The notes below the pieces were generated by a model, which was not told the origin of the DNA, searched no databases, and worked only from the letters and a program-made list of their open reading frames with translations. A DNA stretch of 9,290 nucleotides. It comes from Methanocellaceae archaeon UBA148. Lineage in GTDB: Archaea; Halobacteriota; UBA148. Position numbers and translations under genes: made by a program. Position 1 is the first letter of the stretch; the number at the start of each line of letters is the position of its first letter. Shown piece after piece: positions 4,142-9,290 of this stretch. Location: the NCBI GenBank assembly GCA_002495885.1, contig DAHG01000037.1:3340-12629 (forward strand). The letters run 5' to 3'.

Positions 4142-6388
4142 ATGATTAAACATTATTTAACGATAGGCGGCGAAGACGTTAGCGGCTATATGCAATCAGT
4201 TCGCGTATCGCGATCTGATAGCGGTGCCGAAGCTAACTTTGTCATCGCTAACGTTTATGGCATGTTTACAGGCCGGTGGAGAGACGAAGGAGATGAAACA
4301 GCTAAGGTAGTTCTCCTCCTTGAAAATGAAAGGCATAACTGTATTGGAGATGGCGATTTCAGGCAGGAAGGAGCAGAGCTAGATATTGAGATCGAGTCTA
4401 ATTCGAAGATCTATCATGCCTTTTGCGGCTATATCACAAAAGTAGATTATGATGAGCGTTTTGTCAAATTAAAAGCCAATACAGCAGACGAATTCTTAGA
4501 AGAAGAGGTAATGCCTGATGGAGTGAAACCAAAAGGCGGAACTGCTTATATAGCTACTCCACCTGCAGAGATCATTTTAGATGTAATCTCTCAGCATAAA
4601 GACCCTCCAATAGGCATAACAATTTTGAATGCTGGAGAGGCTGGGTCCAAGGGCTATCCTGTCCTGCAGGTTCCAAGAAGGAAATTGCCAGGATACAAAC
4701 CTCCTGTTCCTCCTGGTGGATCTGAAGCCAAATTTCCATCTAACTATGAGTACCTGTCAGACTCAGAATATGAGAGGCGCTACCCTAATGACTCAGGTAG
4801 GCCTGATGGCTGGAAGCCTGGGACTGGAGTTTATGGAGATGGCTGGTATAGGCCGCCAGGGGATTTGCCAAAGGATGAAGCCCATAGAAAATGCCAGCAG
4901 GTTTGCAGATATAAAGAGCTTCTGAAATGCTGCAAGTCTACAGAGTGCGCCTACAAGAGGAAAGGAACGCTTTGCCGACAGGTTAGGTGTCCATATGATA
5001 TCGAGAAGAGAAGGGTATGCTACACGATCTGTCCCTATGATACCGGGGACTGTATAGACTCTATGTCAACAGATCTTGCTGAGTGCTCTACCTGTGGAGG
5101 TTCTGGTTCTGCTGCCAATGGTGCTGTCTGCTCTCAATGTGGAGGAACAGGGTCTTCAAGCAATAAAGCAATAAATGCTGCCCTTGATAATGCTCAAAGC
5201 GCTTATGATCAGGCTTCAAATAGATTGACTGAAGCTCAGAGTGCCTATGATCAGGCTGAGACCTCATTGCAGAAAAGGAATGCCAGCGTAGCTATACAGA
5301 AGGCAATGCAAGATGTAATGAAGTCTAAGACCGATCTGGATAGGCTGAGTCAGTTCAAGGAAAAGCCTGTTGATGAAGATGAAGAAAATCAGTCTTCAGG
5401 CAATCCTGATGAGATGGTCTATGTAGACTTCTGGAATCCGCCTATTGTGAAAGATCAGGTTCAAGGTGTAAAGGGAGTTAAATATGCTGACATTATCAGA
5501 GCTGTACAGCGAAGCACAGGAGGCCAATTCTTCATTAACGAAGAATGCCAGGCTAAATTCATCCCGCCTAACTATGTTGTTCCATCAACTGAAACTGCTA
5601 TAGATATTACTCATCTTGTGACCAGACAGGGCTTAGCTAAAAGCGCTATGGGCCATGCTAATATAGTCGTTGTCTATGGCTCAGGGATAACAGAGCCTGG
5701 GGCATCTCCTGTAGAGAGAGAACGGCACAAGGTCATTGGCTACTTGCATGAGAATGTAGATTCTATTCAAAGGCATGGAACCATTCATGCTGCAGAAGTG
5801 GACGTACATTACCTGCCAAAGCAATCCCAGGTAGAAGAGCTGGCAAAGAATCTTATAGAATTCTACAAGGGAGACGACGACAAGGCTGAGACGGATGCCA
5901 TAGGCATATGCCCGAAGATCTATCAGAAAGTGCAATGGAAGGTTCCTATCGGCCCTCAGATGGATACTGAAGAATGCCAATTTGGTTCAACGGCTATTAT
6001 GGCTGTAGTCTCTGGCAGGGTTAGCAAAGTGGTCTTAGATTATTCAACTGCTGGCTGGCAGGTAAACCTGGAAGTGTCCACTGGCGACGATCCTATTTCC
6101 TCCTCAACAGCGGGCGACAAAAAGAAATTTGTTACTGCTGGCGATTATGCCTTTGCCAGCCCTGAGCTATATGATCGGTTAGTGAAGCAAGTTCCCGGTT
6201 TCAAACCCCTTTTAGGCGATGTGATTTATGTTAAACCGACAGCGGACGGCACATCTTTAGAAATGCCGGTTCTTGGAAATTATGGAAAGTTGGGCGACAA
6301 GCCTGAAGGCTATTTCGCATTGCGGCGAACTGTTGACCCTATCGTTCTGCAGCGAACTCTTAGAGAAATGATCGAGCTGTCTGAGTGA
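4142..6388 (+). CDS. Phage tail-hub/baseplate-like protein with Cys-rich zinc insert
   Basis: This is a 748-residue protein. The N-terminal ~120 residues (LTIGGEDVSGYMQSVRVSRS, later AFCGYITKVDYDERFVKLKA) resemble the first domain of tail-hub proteins of the gpD/gp27 type. The later segments YADIIRAVQRSTGGQFFINE, AKFIPP and HANIVVVYGSG resemble the conserved second half of such hubs. Between them lie a Pro/Gly-rich linker (about 180-245) and a Cys-rich region starting at C251. Two DnaJ-type CxxCGxG units follow (C315-C318, C330-C333), then a coiled coil (about 343-405) with AQSAYDQA twice. Hub proteins form the ring joining tail tube and spike; the insert is not usual for them as I know the family. 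No SD is seen and the mRNA is probably leaderless. A terminator follows the stop. No other tail gene is in view. Alternative: another surface or secreted assembly protein. Confidence 0.6.
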   Translation: MIKHYLTIGGEDVSGYMQSVRVSRSDSGAEANFVIANVYGMFTGRWRDEGDETAKVVLLLENERHNCIGDGDFRQEGAELDIEIESNSKIYHAFCGYITKVDYDERFVKLKANTADEFLEEEVMPDGVKPKGGTAYIATPPAEIILDVISQHKDPPIGITILNAGEAGSKGYPVLQVPRRKLPGYKPPVPPGGSEAKFPSNYEYLSDSEYERRYPNDSGRPDGWKPGTGVYGDGWYRPPGDLPKDEAHRKCQQVCRYKELLKCCKSTECAYKRKGTLCRQVRCPYDIEKRRVCYTICPYDTGDCIDSMSTDLAECSTCGGSGSAANGAVCSQCGGTGSSSNKAINAALDNAQSAYDQASNRLTEAQSAYDQAETSLQKRNASVAIQKAMQDVMKSKTDLDRLSQFKEKPVDEDEENQSSGNPDEMVYVDFWNPPIVKDQVQGVKGVKYADIIRAVQRSTGGQFFINEECQAKFIPPNYVVPSTETAIDITHLVTRQGLAKSAMGHANIVVVYGSGITEPGASPVERERHKVIGYLHENVDSIQRHGTIHAAEVDVHYLPKQSQVEELAKNLIEFYKGDDDKAETDAIGICPKIYQKVQWKVPIGPQMDTEECQFGSTAIMAVVSGRVSKVVLDYSTAGWQVNLEVSTGDDPISSSTAGDKKKFVTAGDYAFASPELYDRLVKQVPGFKPLLGDVIYVKPTADGTSLEMPVLGNYGKLGDKPEGYFALRRTVDPIVLQRTLREMIELSE

Positions 6389-6402
6389 GTTGATGATGCC
6401 CA

Positions 6403-6472
6403 GAGGGCGGGGAAGACAAAGCCGCCCTCACGAGAGGCGGGGAGGCTGAAATCGGACCTCCCCATTTTGTTT
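6403..6472 (+). terminator. Tandem hairpins ending in a T-rich tract, terminator of the hub-like gene
   Basis: Two hairpins begin 14 bases after the stop: GAGGGCGG (6403-6410) with CCGCCCTC (6422-6429), and GGGGAGG (6439-6445) with CCTCCCC (6457-6463). The second is followed at once by ATTTTGTTT. The arrangement fits an intrinsic-type terminator. A third, weaker stem AGATTGA/TCAATCT lies at 6480-6502. Confidence 0.65.
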
Positions 6473-6524
6473 CGTCTAAAGATTGAGGATTTCAGTCAAT
6501 CTCTAAGAAGTACAGCATCATCAT

Positions 6525-6565
6525 AATTTAAATAATTTGCGCTCGATATCTTCTTCAGGTGATGG
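6525..6565 (+). promoter_or_regulatory. TATA box and SD of the small HTH gene
   Basis: AATTTAAATA (6525-6534) is a good archaeal TATA-like box. Transcription would be expected to start about 26 bases on, near 6556, just before the strong SD AGGTGATGG (6557-6565). This gives a very short leader ending at the ATG at 6569. Confidence 0.55.
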
Positions 6566-6568
6566 AAA

Positions 6569-6841
6569 ATGCCTGTCTTATCTCATAATGATCTTGAAAA
6601 TATACTTTTGACTGTTAAGGAATTGCGCTTGGCAGGTATGACTGCCAGAAAAATAGCTGATGAACTTGACAGATTGGGGTACAAAAGACCTGCACCGAAA
6701 GATGCCTGGCAAACTCAGCATACTTTACAACTCATTAAAGAATTGCGGCGAAGAGGGCAACTGCCTCCACTTGGAAACAAAGTTAAGGCGCAATGCCGTA
6801 GGCCTGCCCAAAAACCTGCTTGTCATTCTCCAAAAAATTGA
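6569..6841 (+). CDS. Small recombinase-type HTH protein
   Basis: This 90-residue basic protein has a start supported by an AGGTGATGG SD and an upstream TATA-like box. Residues about 8-65 match the helix-turn-helix style found in the DNA-binding part of large serine recombinases and related small proteins: VKELRLAGMTARKIADELDRLGYKRP, then a Trp-containing helix ending LQLIKELRRRGQLPP. No catalytic recombinase domain is present, so it is either a stand-alone DNA-binding protein or a fragment of a recombinase. The last 20 residues are basic and low-complexity (two Cys, several Lys/Arg). Its 3' end overlaps the convergent tiny minus-strand frame at 6783-6896, so the tail may be under little constraint. 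A regulator of the element is possible; targets are unknown. Confidence 0.7.
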   Translation: MPVLSHNDLENILLTVKELRLAGMTARKIADELDRLGYKRPAPKDAWQTQHTLQLIKELRRRGQLPPLGNKVKAQCRRPAQKPACHSPKN

Positions 6842-6896
6842 CATCTTCTTCGTCAGGCAGAAGTAAAACGAAAATATCTTCTTTAGATTTTTCCAA
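6783..6896 (-). CDS. Possible 37-residue acidic protein (TTG start)
   Basis: A tiny frame begins at TTG 6896 and ends at TAA 6783. It is supported by GAGGT eight bases upstream of the TTG and by its position immediately after the 58-residue gene on the same strand, with the SD starting a few bases past that gene's stop. The product is acidic with a hydrophobic core (DIFVLLLPDEEDV). It overlaps the 3' end of the convergent HTH gene by 59 bases, which counts against it. No family is recognised. It could instead be untranslated 3' sequence of the 58-residue gene. Confidence 0.35.
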   Translation of the reverse strand: MEKSKEDIFVLLLPDEEDVNFLENDKQVFGQAYGIAP

Positions 6897-6912
6897 AACA
6901 ATTACCTCACGC

Positions 6913-7089
6913 TTAGGGAGTCTTCACGAGTCGAATTCCCATGCAAAAATCCTTTGCCAGCCTGCCATCAGTCAGATAGAGCCTCTGCTCATCGATTAAG
7001 CCCAGTGGTAGCTGTTCTCCCTCATTAAGTAGAGGGCAGATCGGACCTATTTTTTGGATTTCTAAAAGATTCCTCGCGCGTTCTGGCAT
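6913..7089 (-). CDS. Unrecognised 58-residue protein
   Basis: This frame runs from ATG 7089 to TAA 6913 and is below the usual size cut-off. Its composition is protein-like (MPERARNLLEIQKIGPICP, then a Leu/Gly/Asp-rich stretch with GLIDEQRLYLTDGRLAKDF). It has two cysteines (C18, C49) and no membrane segment. No SD is present, but a TATA-like TTATTTTAG (7114-7122 on this strand) centres about 29 bases from the ATG, as expected for a leaderless archaeal gene. It otherwise fills a gap of more than 400 bases, is divergent from the RHH/Hfq-like operon, and may be co-transcribed with the 37-residue frame downstream. The family is unrecognised. A two-gene accessory module is possible but I see nothing specific for it. 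Confidence 0.5.
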   Translation of the reverse strand: MPERARNLLEIQKIGPICPLLNEGEQLPLGLIDEQRLYLTDGRLAKDFCMGIRLVKTP

Positions 7090-7203
7090 TCGATTAAAAA
7101 TAGATTCAATAGCTAAAATAATTTGTGGTTGAATACCTCATTGTGGTTTATTGCTATAGGACGCTATAGTTTCAATTTAGTTTTTTCCTGGCCAAACAGC
7201 ATC

Positions 7204-7244
7204 TATTTGTAATCTTTATGAGATTATTTGTAATCTTTATGAGA
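7204..7244 (+). repeat. Two tandem 20-bp direct repeats, 21-bp period (operator or iteron)
   Basis: TATTTGTAATCTTTATGAGA occurs at 7204-7223 and again, identically, at 7225-7244. The 21-bp period is two helical turns, so both copies face the same side of the DNA. They sit immediately upstream of the TATA-like box of the RHH/Hfq-like/ATPase operon. They are good candidates for operator sites of the RHH protein or for origin iterons. Confidence 0.7.
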
Positions 7245-7248
7245 AAAA

Positions 7249-7258
7249 GATATATATC
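7249..7258 (+). promoter_or_regulatory. TATA-like box of the replication-module operon
   Basis: GATATATATC is a palindromic A/T box. With normal archaeal spacing of about 26 bases, transcription would start near 7279. That is exactly a GTG codon in frame with the RHH gene and downstream of the ATG at 7264. This raises the possibility of a leaderless GTG start. Confidence 0.5.
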
Positions 7259-7263
7259 TGGAT

Positions 7264-7566
7264 ATGCTTTATCTCATTGTGGTTAAAGTGAAACCTTACC
7301 TGAACTTTCGAACGTCACAAGAGACAATGTCTCACATTGTTGCTATAGGCGAGCAACAAAATTTGACTAATGCCGATGTTGTGCGGCAATTAGCAATGTA
7401 TGGTTTGAAAAGATATCAAGCGGGGGATTTCCGGTTGACAAAACGAACTCAGCAAGGAAATGAAGAGCTGGATAAAAGATCTCTAAGAGCATGCGGACAA
7501 AAAATAAGCAGCAGTAGACGCATGAGAGACAAGAAGGAATTATTATGCCAGACAGCGAAAAAGTGA
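7264..7566 (+). CDS. Ribbon-helix-helix regulator
   Basis: This protein has 100 residues from the ATG at 7264, or 95 from a GTG at 7279. The core fits a ribbon-helix-helix domain: strand VKVKPYLNFRTSQE, helix TMSHIVAIGEQQN, turn LTNADV, helix VRQLAMYGLKRYQ. The remaining C-terminal part is basic and polar (KRTQQGNEELDKRS, later SSSRRMRDKK) and probably disordered. RHH proteins dimerise and bind tandem operators through the strand. The two 20-bp direct repeats just upstream are the obvious candidate targets, suggesting autoregulation of copy number or replication. Its 3' end overlaps the Hfq-like gene by 22 bases, so the two are coupled. The GTG at 7279 fits the TATA spacing better; the ATG has no SD. 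Confidence 0.75.
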   Translation: MLYLIVVKVKPYLNFRTSQETMSHIVAIGEQQNLTNADVVRQLAMYGLKRYQAGDFRLTKRTQQGNEELDKRSLRACGQKISSSRRMRDKKELLCQTAKK

Positions 7567-7775
7567 TTCGAGCGAGGATTAAGACAGGAGGAAGCAACCC
7601 TCAATTCTTGACCAAGCTGCTAACCCAAAAGGTTACATTGCGCATGATTTCAGGTCAACCGGTGACAGGTGAGTTGATCGGTTATAATGCTTACGAAATT
7701 TTGCTAAGGACCCCAAAGGGCACTTTCTTGGTATTCAAGGGTGCTATTGCATGGATTGAAGGCGGGAGTTATTGA
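7545..7775 (+). CDS. Hfq/Sm-like RNA-binding protein
   Basis: This 76-residue protein has a single Sm fold. Residues 18-35 (NPQFLTKLLTQKVTLRMI) match the N-terminal helix and first strand. SGQPVTGELIGYNAYEILLR (36-55) matches the Sm1 motif, with its Gly positions G37, G42 and G46. FLVFKGAIAWIE (61-72) matches the Sm2 motif. It is closer to Hfq (…VYKHAIS.I) than to archaeal SmAP. The Hfq His of the KHA triad is Gly here (K65-G66-A67) and the usual FDQF reads YNAY. Sm/Hfq proteins form rings that bind A/U-rich RNA. The start is supported by AAGGA about nine bases upstream. It sits between an RHH regulator and a probable replication ATPase, so control of element mRNA or antisense RNA is plausible (inference). 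Confidence 0.8.
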   Translation: MPDSEKVIRARIKTGGSNPQFLTKLLTQKVTLRMISGQPVTGELIGYNAYEILLRTPKGTFLVFKGAIAWIEGGSY

Positions 7776-7799
7776 ATTGACGAAGGAAAGAGATAACAA

Positions 7800-7834
7800 G
7801 AAGGGGCCCCTCCTTGATCGGTCCTGGCCCCTTC
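7800..7834 (+). promoter_or_regulatory. 9-bp hairpin in the leader between the Hfq-like and ATPase genes
   Basis: GAAGGGGCC (7800-7808) pairs perfectly with GGCCCCTTC (7826-7834) around a 17-base loop. It lies 25 bases after the Hfq-like stop and about 13 bases before the SD (GGAGTGG, 7848-7854) of the ATPase gene. A moderately T-rich tract follows. It could attenuate or terminate read-through, or be a binding site for the Hfq-like protein. Confidence 0.5.
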
Positions 7835-7861
7835 AGTTGTTTGGTTTGGAGTGGTTTATCA

Positions 7862-9290
7862 ATGAATACTGATGCATTGATGGTAAATAAATGTTCCGAT
7901 AGCGATTTGCTATCTGTCCTAGATAAATTTGTACATGGTCTAGAAGCCGAAGAGCACGAACTATTTCATTGCGGTCATGCCGCTATAATTGATGTCCTTT
8001 GCGACGTCACCAAAAACGGCGAAGAAGAGCCGCCTTTGCTCTATCTCAGAAACAAAGACGGCAGCCCTCATCTGAGCTATGATCCTGTGCTCAAAAGGCG
8101 ATCTGTGAAATTCACAGATCGATGGGATCTTGAAAGCATCATGCAAATAGGATCAGGCGAATTCAAGCCGGGATTTTGCAGGCCGGAAGAGACAGCAGCA
8201 ATAGAAATCGAGGCTAAAAGAGCAGCCTGGCAACGAGATAATTCTAATAGCGAAAAGCTGGAGAAGTTTTATGAGCACGCGGACACCTATCCTCAAAGAG
8301 CGCTTGAATCTCTTTTTCTATTGAATGTGAAGGGAGAGCCCTCTGAAGAGGTTAAGGACTTTTTCAGAGGTGACGACTTAGCTAAGGAGACCGCTTACCT
8401 TAATGCAGAACTGGCTAAACGGGTTCGCCAACTGGCATATCCTCCCTCCCCGGCGGAAATGTCTGATGAAGAATTGACTCAGATCGGATATGCCTGGCAT
8501 TTGGATGATCCTGAGATCGCGCGCTGGAGAGGAGTCGACCCCATCCCAGCCTTCAACCTGGTCTATGATTTGGATGTGTCTGGCGATCCCCAAAAGGCCG
8601 CCGCATGGCTATTGAAAGATGAAGAGGTTAAAGAGTTTGGGGAAGACGGCGAAGCGATAACAATCCGCACCAAGCCAAGCGATGTAGTGCTCTATCTTGC
8701 CGCACTGCAGAAGGAAGAACCCTTAGAATACGCTCGACTTGCCAAAAAATTGGCAAAAATTTTGGACATATCCAAAAAAGATTTTGAAGCCTTTTTGCAG
8801 GATAAGATTGAGATAGTAAAGGAGCCTGCCCCCGAGATACTTCTTGAAGACCTCCCGCGAATAAAAAACGAAGCCGACAGGATCATAGCCGCCGATATGG
8901 GATTTAACTATTGTGTACAAAGCTGGAATAGATCGCATACGGGAGACTTACCAGTTGGTAAAATCCTTTTTATCCAGAGAGGAGTTCAATGCTGTATCAA
9001 CACAAAAGGCATCCACATTCATCTCACCGGCTCATCCGCTGCTGGGAAGAGCGACGCCGCGAAATGTTACTGCGAACGCGAACCCAAAAATTTGGTAGTT
9101 AACGCCGATATTTCGCCTCGTGCTCTTTACTATTCTGCCGATCTTGCCGGAGAGGGAGCAACAGTTAACGTAGATGATACGGTTTGGACGGATGAGCTAG
9201 GTAATCTGTTTAAGAAGGCTACAACGGAATTTCAGAATGGGGCAGAGCTTTTGGTAGTAAACGACACAAAGAACGGGCGGAAGACCGTTC
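7862..9290 (+). CDS. Walker-A ATPase, probable mobile-element helicase/primase (C-terminus cut by window edge)
   Basis: The frame is open from ATG 7862 to the end: 476 residues with no stop. The start is supported by GGAGTGG (7848-7854) seven bases upstream. The first ~380 residues are mostly helical and charged with no motif I recognise for certain. An N-terminal segment with C40-G-H and an Asp-rich middle could be a divergent primase or DNA-binding part. A P-loop GSSAAGKS lies at 390-397. ISPRALYYSADL and an acidic Walker-B-like VNVDDTVW (D438, D439) follow, then TTEFQNG-x-ELLVVND. This order resembles the helicase part of archaeal plasmid and virus replication proteins of the SF3/AAA+ type. 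It is the third gene after the RHH and Hfq-like genes, which fits a replication operon. The exact superfamily cannot be fixed without the missing C-terminus. Confidence 0.7.
   Translation, partial: MNTDALMVNKCSDSDLLSVLDKFVHGLEAEEHELFHCGHAAIIDVLCDVTKNGEEEPPLLYLRNKDGSPHLSYDPVLKRRSVKFTDRWDLESIMQIGSGEFKPGFCRPEETAAIEIEAKRAAWQRDNSNSEKLEKFYEHADTYPQRALESLFLLNVKGEPSEEVKDFFRGDDLAKETAYLNAELAKRVRQLAYPPSPAEMSDEELTQIGYAWHLDDPEIARWRGVDPIPAFNLVYDLDVSGDPQKAAAWLLKDEEVKEFGEDGEAITIRTKPSDVVLYLAALQKEEPLEYARLAKKLAKILDISKKDFEAFLQDKIEIVKEPAPEILLEDLPRIKNEADRIIAADMGFNYCVQSWNRSHTGDLPVGKILFIQRGVQCCINTKGIHIHLTGSSAAGKSDAAKCYCEREPKNLVVNADISPRALYYSADLAGEGATVNVDDTVWTDELGNLFKKATTEFQNGAELLVVNDTKNGRKTV

Noticed and set aside
4629..4925. 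Second plus-strand frame inside the hub-like gene
   Set aside because: It lies entirely within the 748-residue frame in another phase and shows no motif or SD.
6403..6472. C/D box small RNA suggested by TGATGAT near 6391
   Set aside because: No matching D box and guide arrangement was found. The following hairpins and T tract are explained by a terminator.
7204..7244. CRISPR array
   Set aside because: There are only two repeat copies with a one-base gap, so no spacers exist. It is an operator-like tandem repeat.

Overview
The window looks like part of an archaeal mobile element (plasmid-like or proviral). The archaeal call rests on three things: A/T-rich TATA-like boxes about 26 bases upstream of several start codons that lack a Shine-Dalgarno (SD) sequence; strong GAGGTGAT or AGGTGATG SDs at other starts; and AGA/AGG/ATA-rich codon use. 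A euryarchaeal methanogen or relative is my guess and is not proven by the sequence. There are no ribosomal, metabolic or tRNA genes. Nearly every gene encodes a small DNA- or RNA-binding protein, a coiled-coil protein, or a mobile-element protein.

Layout. (1) Positions 1-1089, minus strand: an operon of three unrecognised genes with tight junctions, the last running off the left edge. (2) Positions 1170-2449, plus strand: a winged-helix DNA-binding protein, a small Cys/His protein and a NYN-domain nuclease, in a compact operon. (3) Positions 2450-2760: a GC-rich stretch that folds into a branched RNA with competing helices, then the leader of the next gene, which carries a tandemly duplicated SD. 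(4) Positions 2761-3969: two convergent coiled-coil DNA-binding proteins, one with a winged helix and one with a ribbon-helix-helix (RHH) domain. Between them lies a 195-bp interval bounded by a perfect 26-bp inverted repeat. (5) Positions 3627-4130: an array of 27 GATC sites, mostly spaced at multiples of the DNA helical repeat, covering the RHH gene and its promoter region. (6) Positions 4142-6388: a large protein resembling a phage tail hub, with a Cys-rich, DnaJ-type zinc insert, followed by a hairpin terminator. (7) Positions 6569-7089: a small helix-turn-helix (HTH) gene facing two tiny minus-strand genes. (8) Positions 7204-9290: 20-bp direct repeats, then an operon of an RHH protein, an Hfq/Sm-like protein and a truncated Walker-A ATPase that is probably a replicative helicase/primase.

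How it may work together (inference): region 8 looks like a replication and copy-control module. The RHH gene and GATC array look like a DNA-maintenance or partition module in which the protein binds its own gene and promoter. The hub protein is the only virion-type gene in view, so this is either the edge of a provirus or a plasmid that keeps an orphan tail-type protein. Functions assigned from motifs are marked as such; several genes remain unrecognised.
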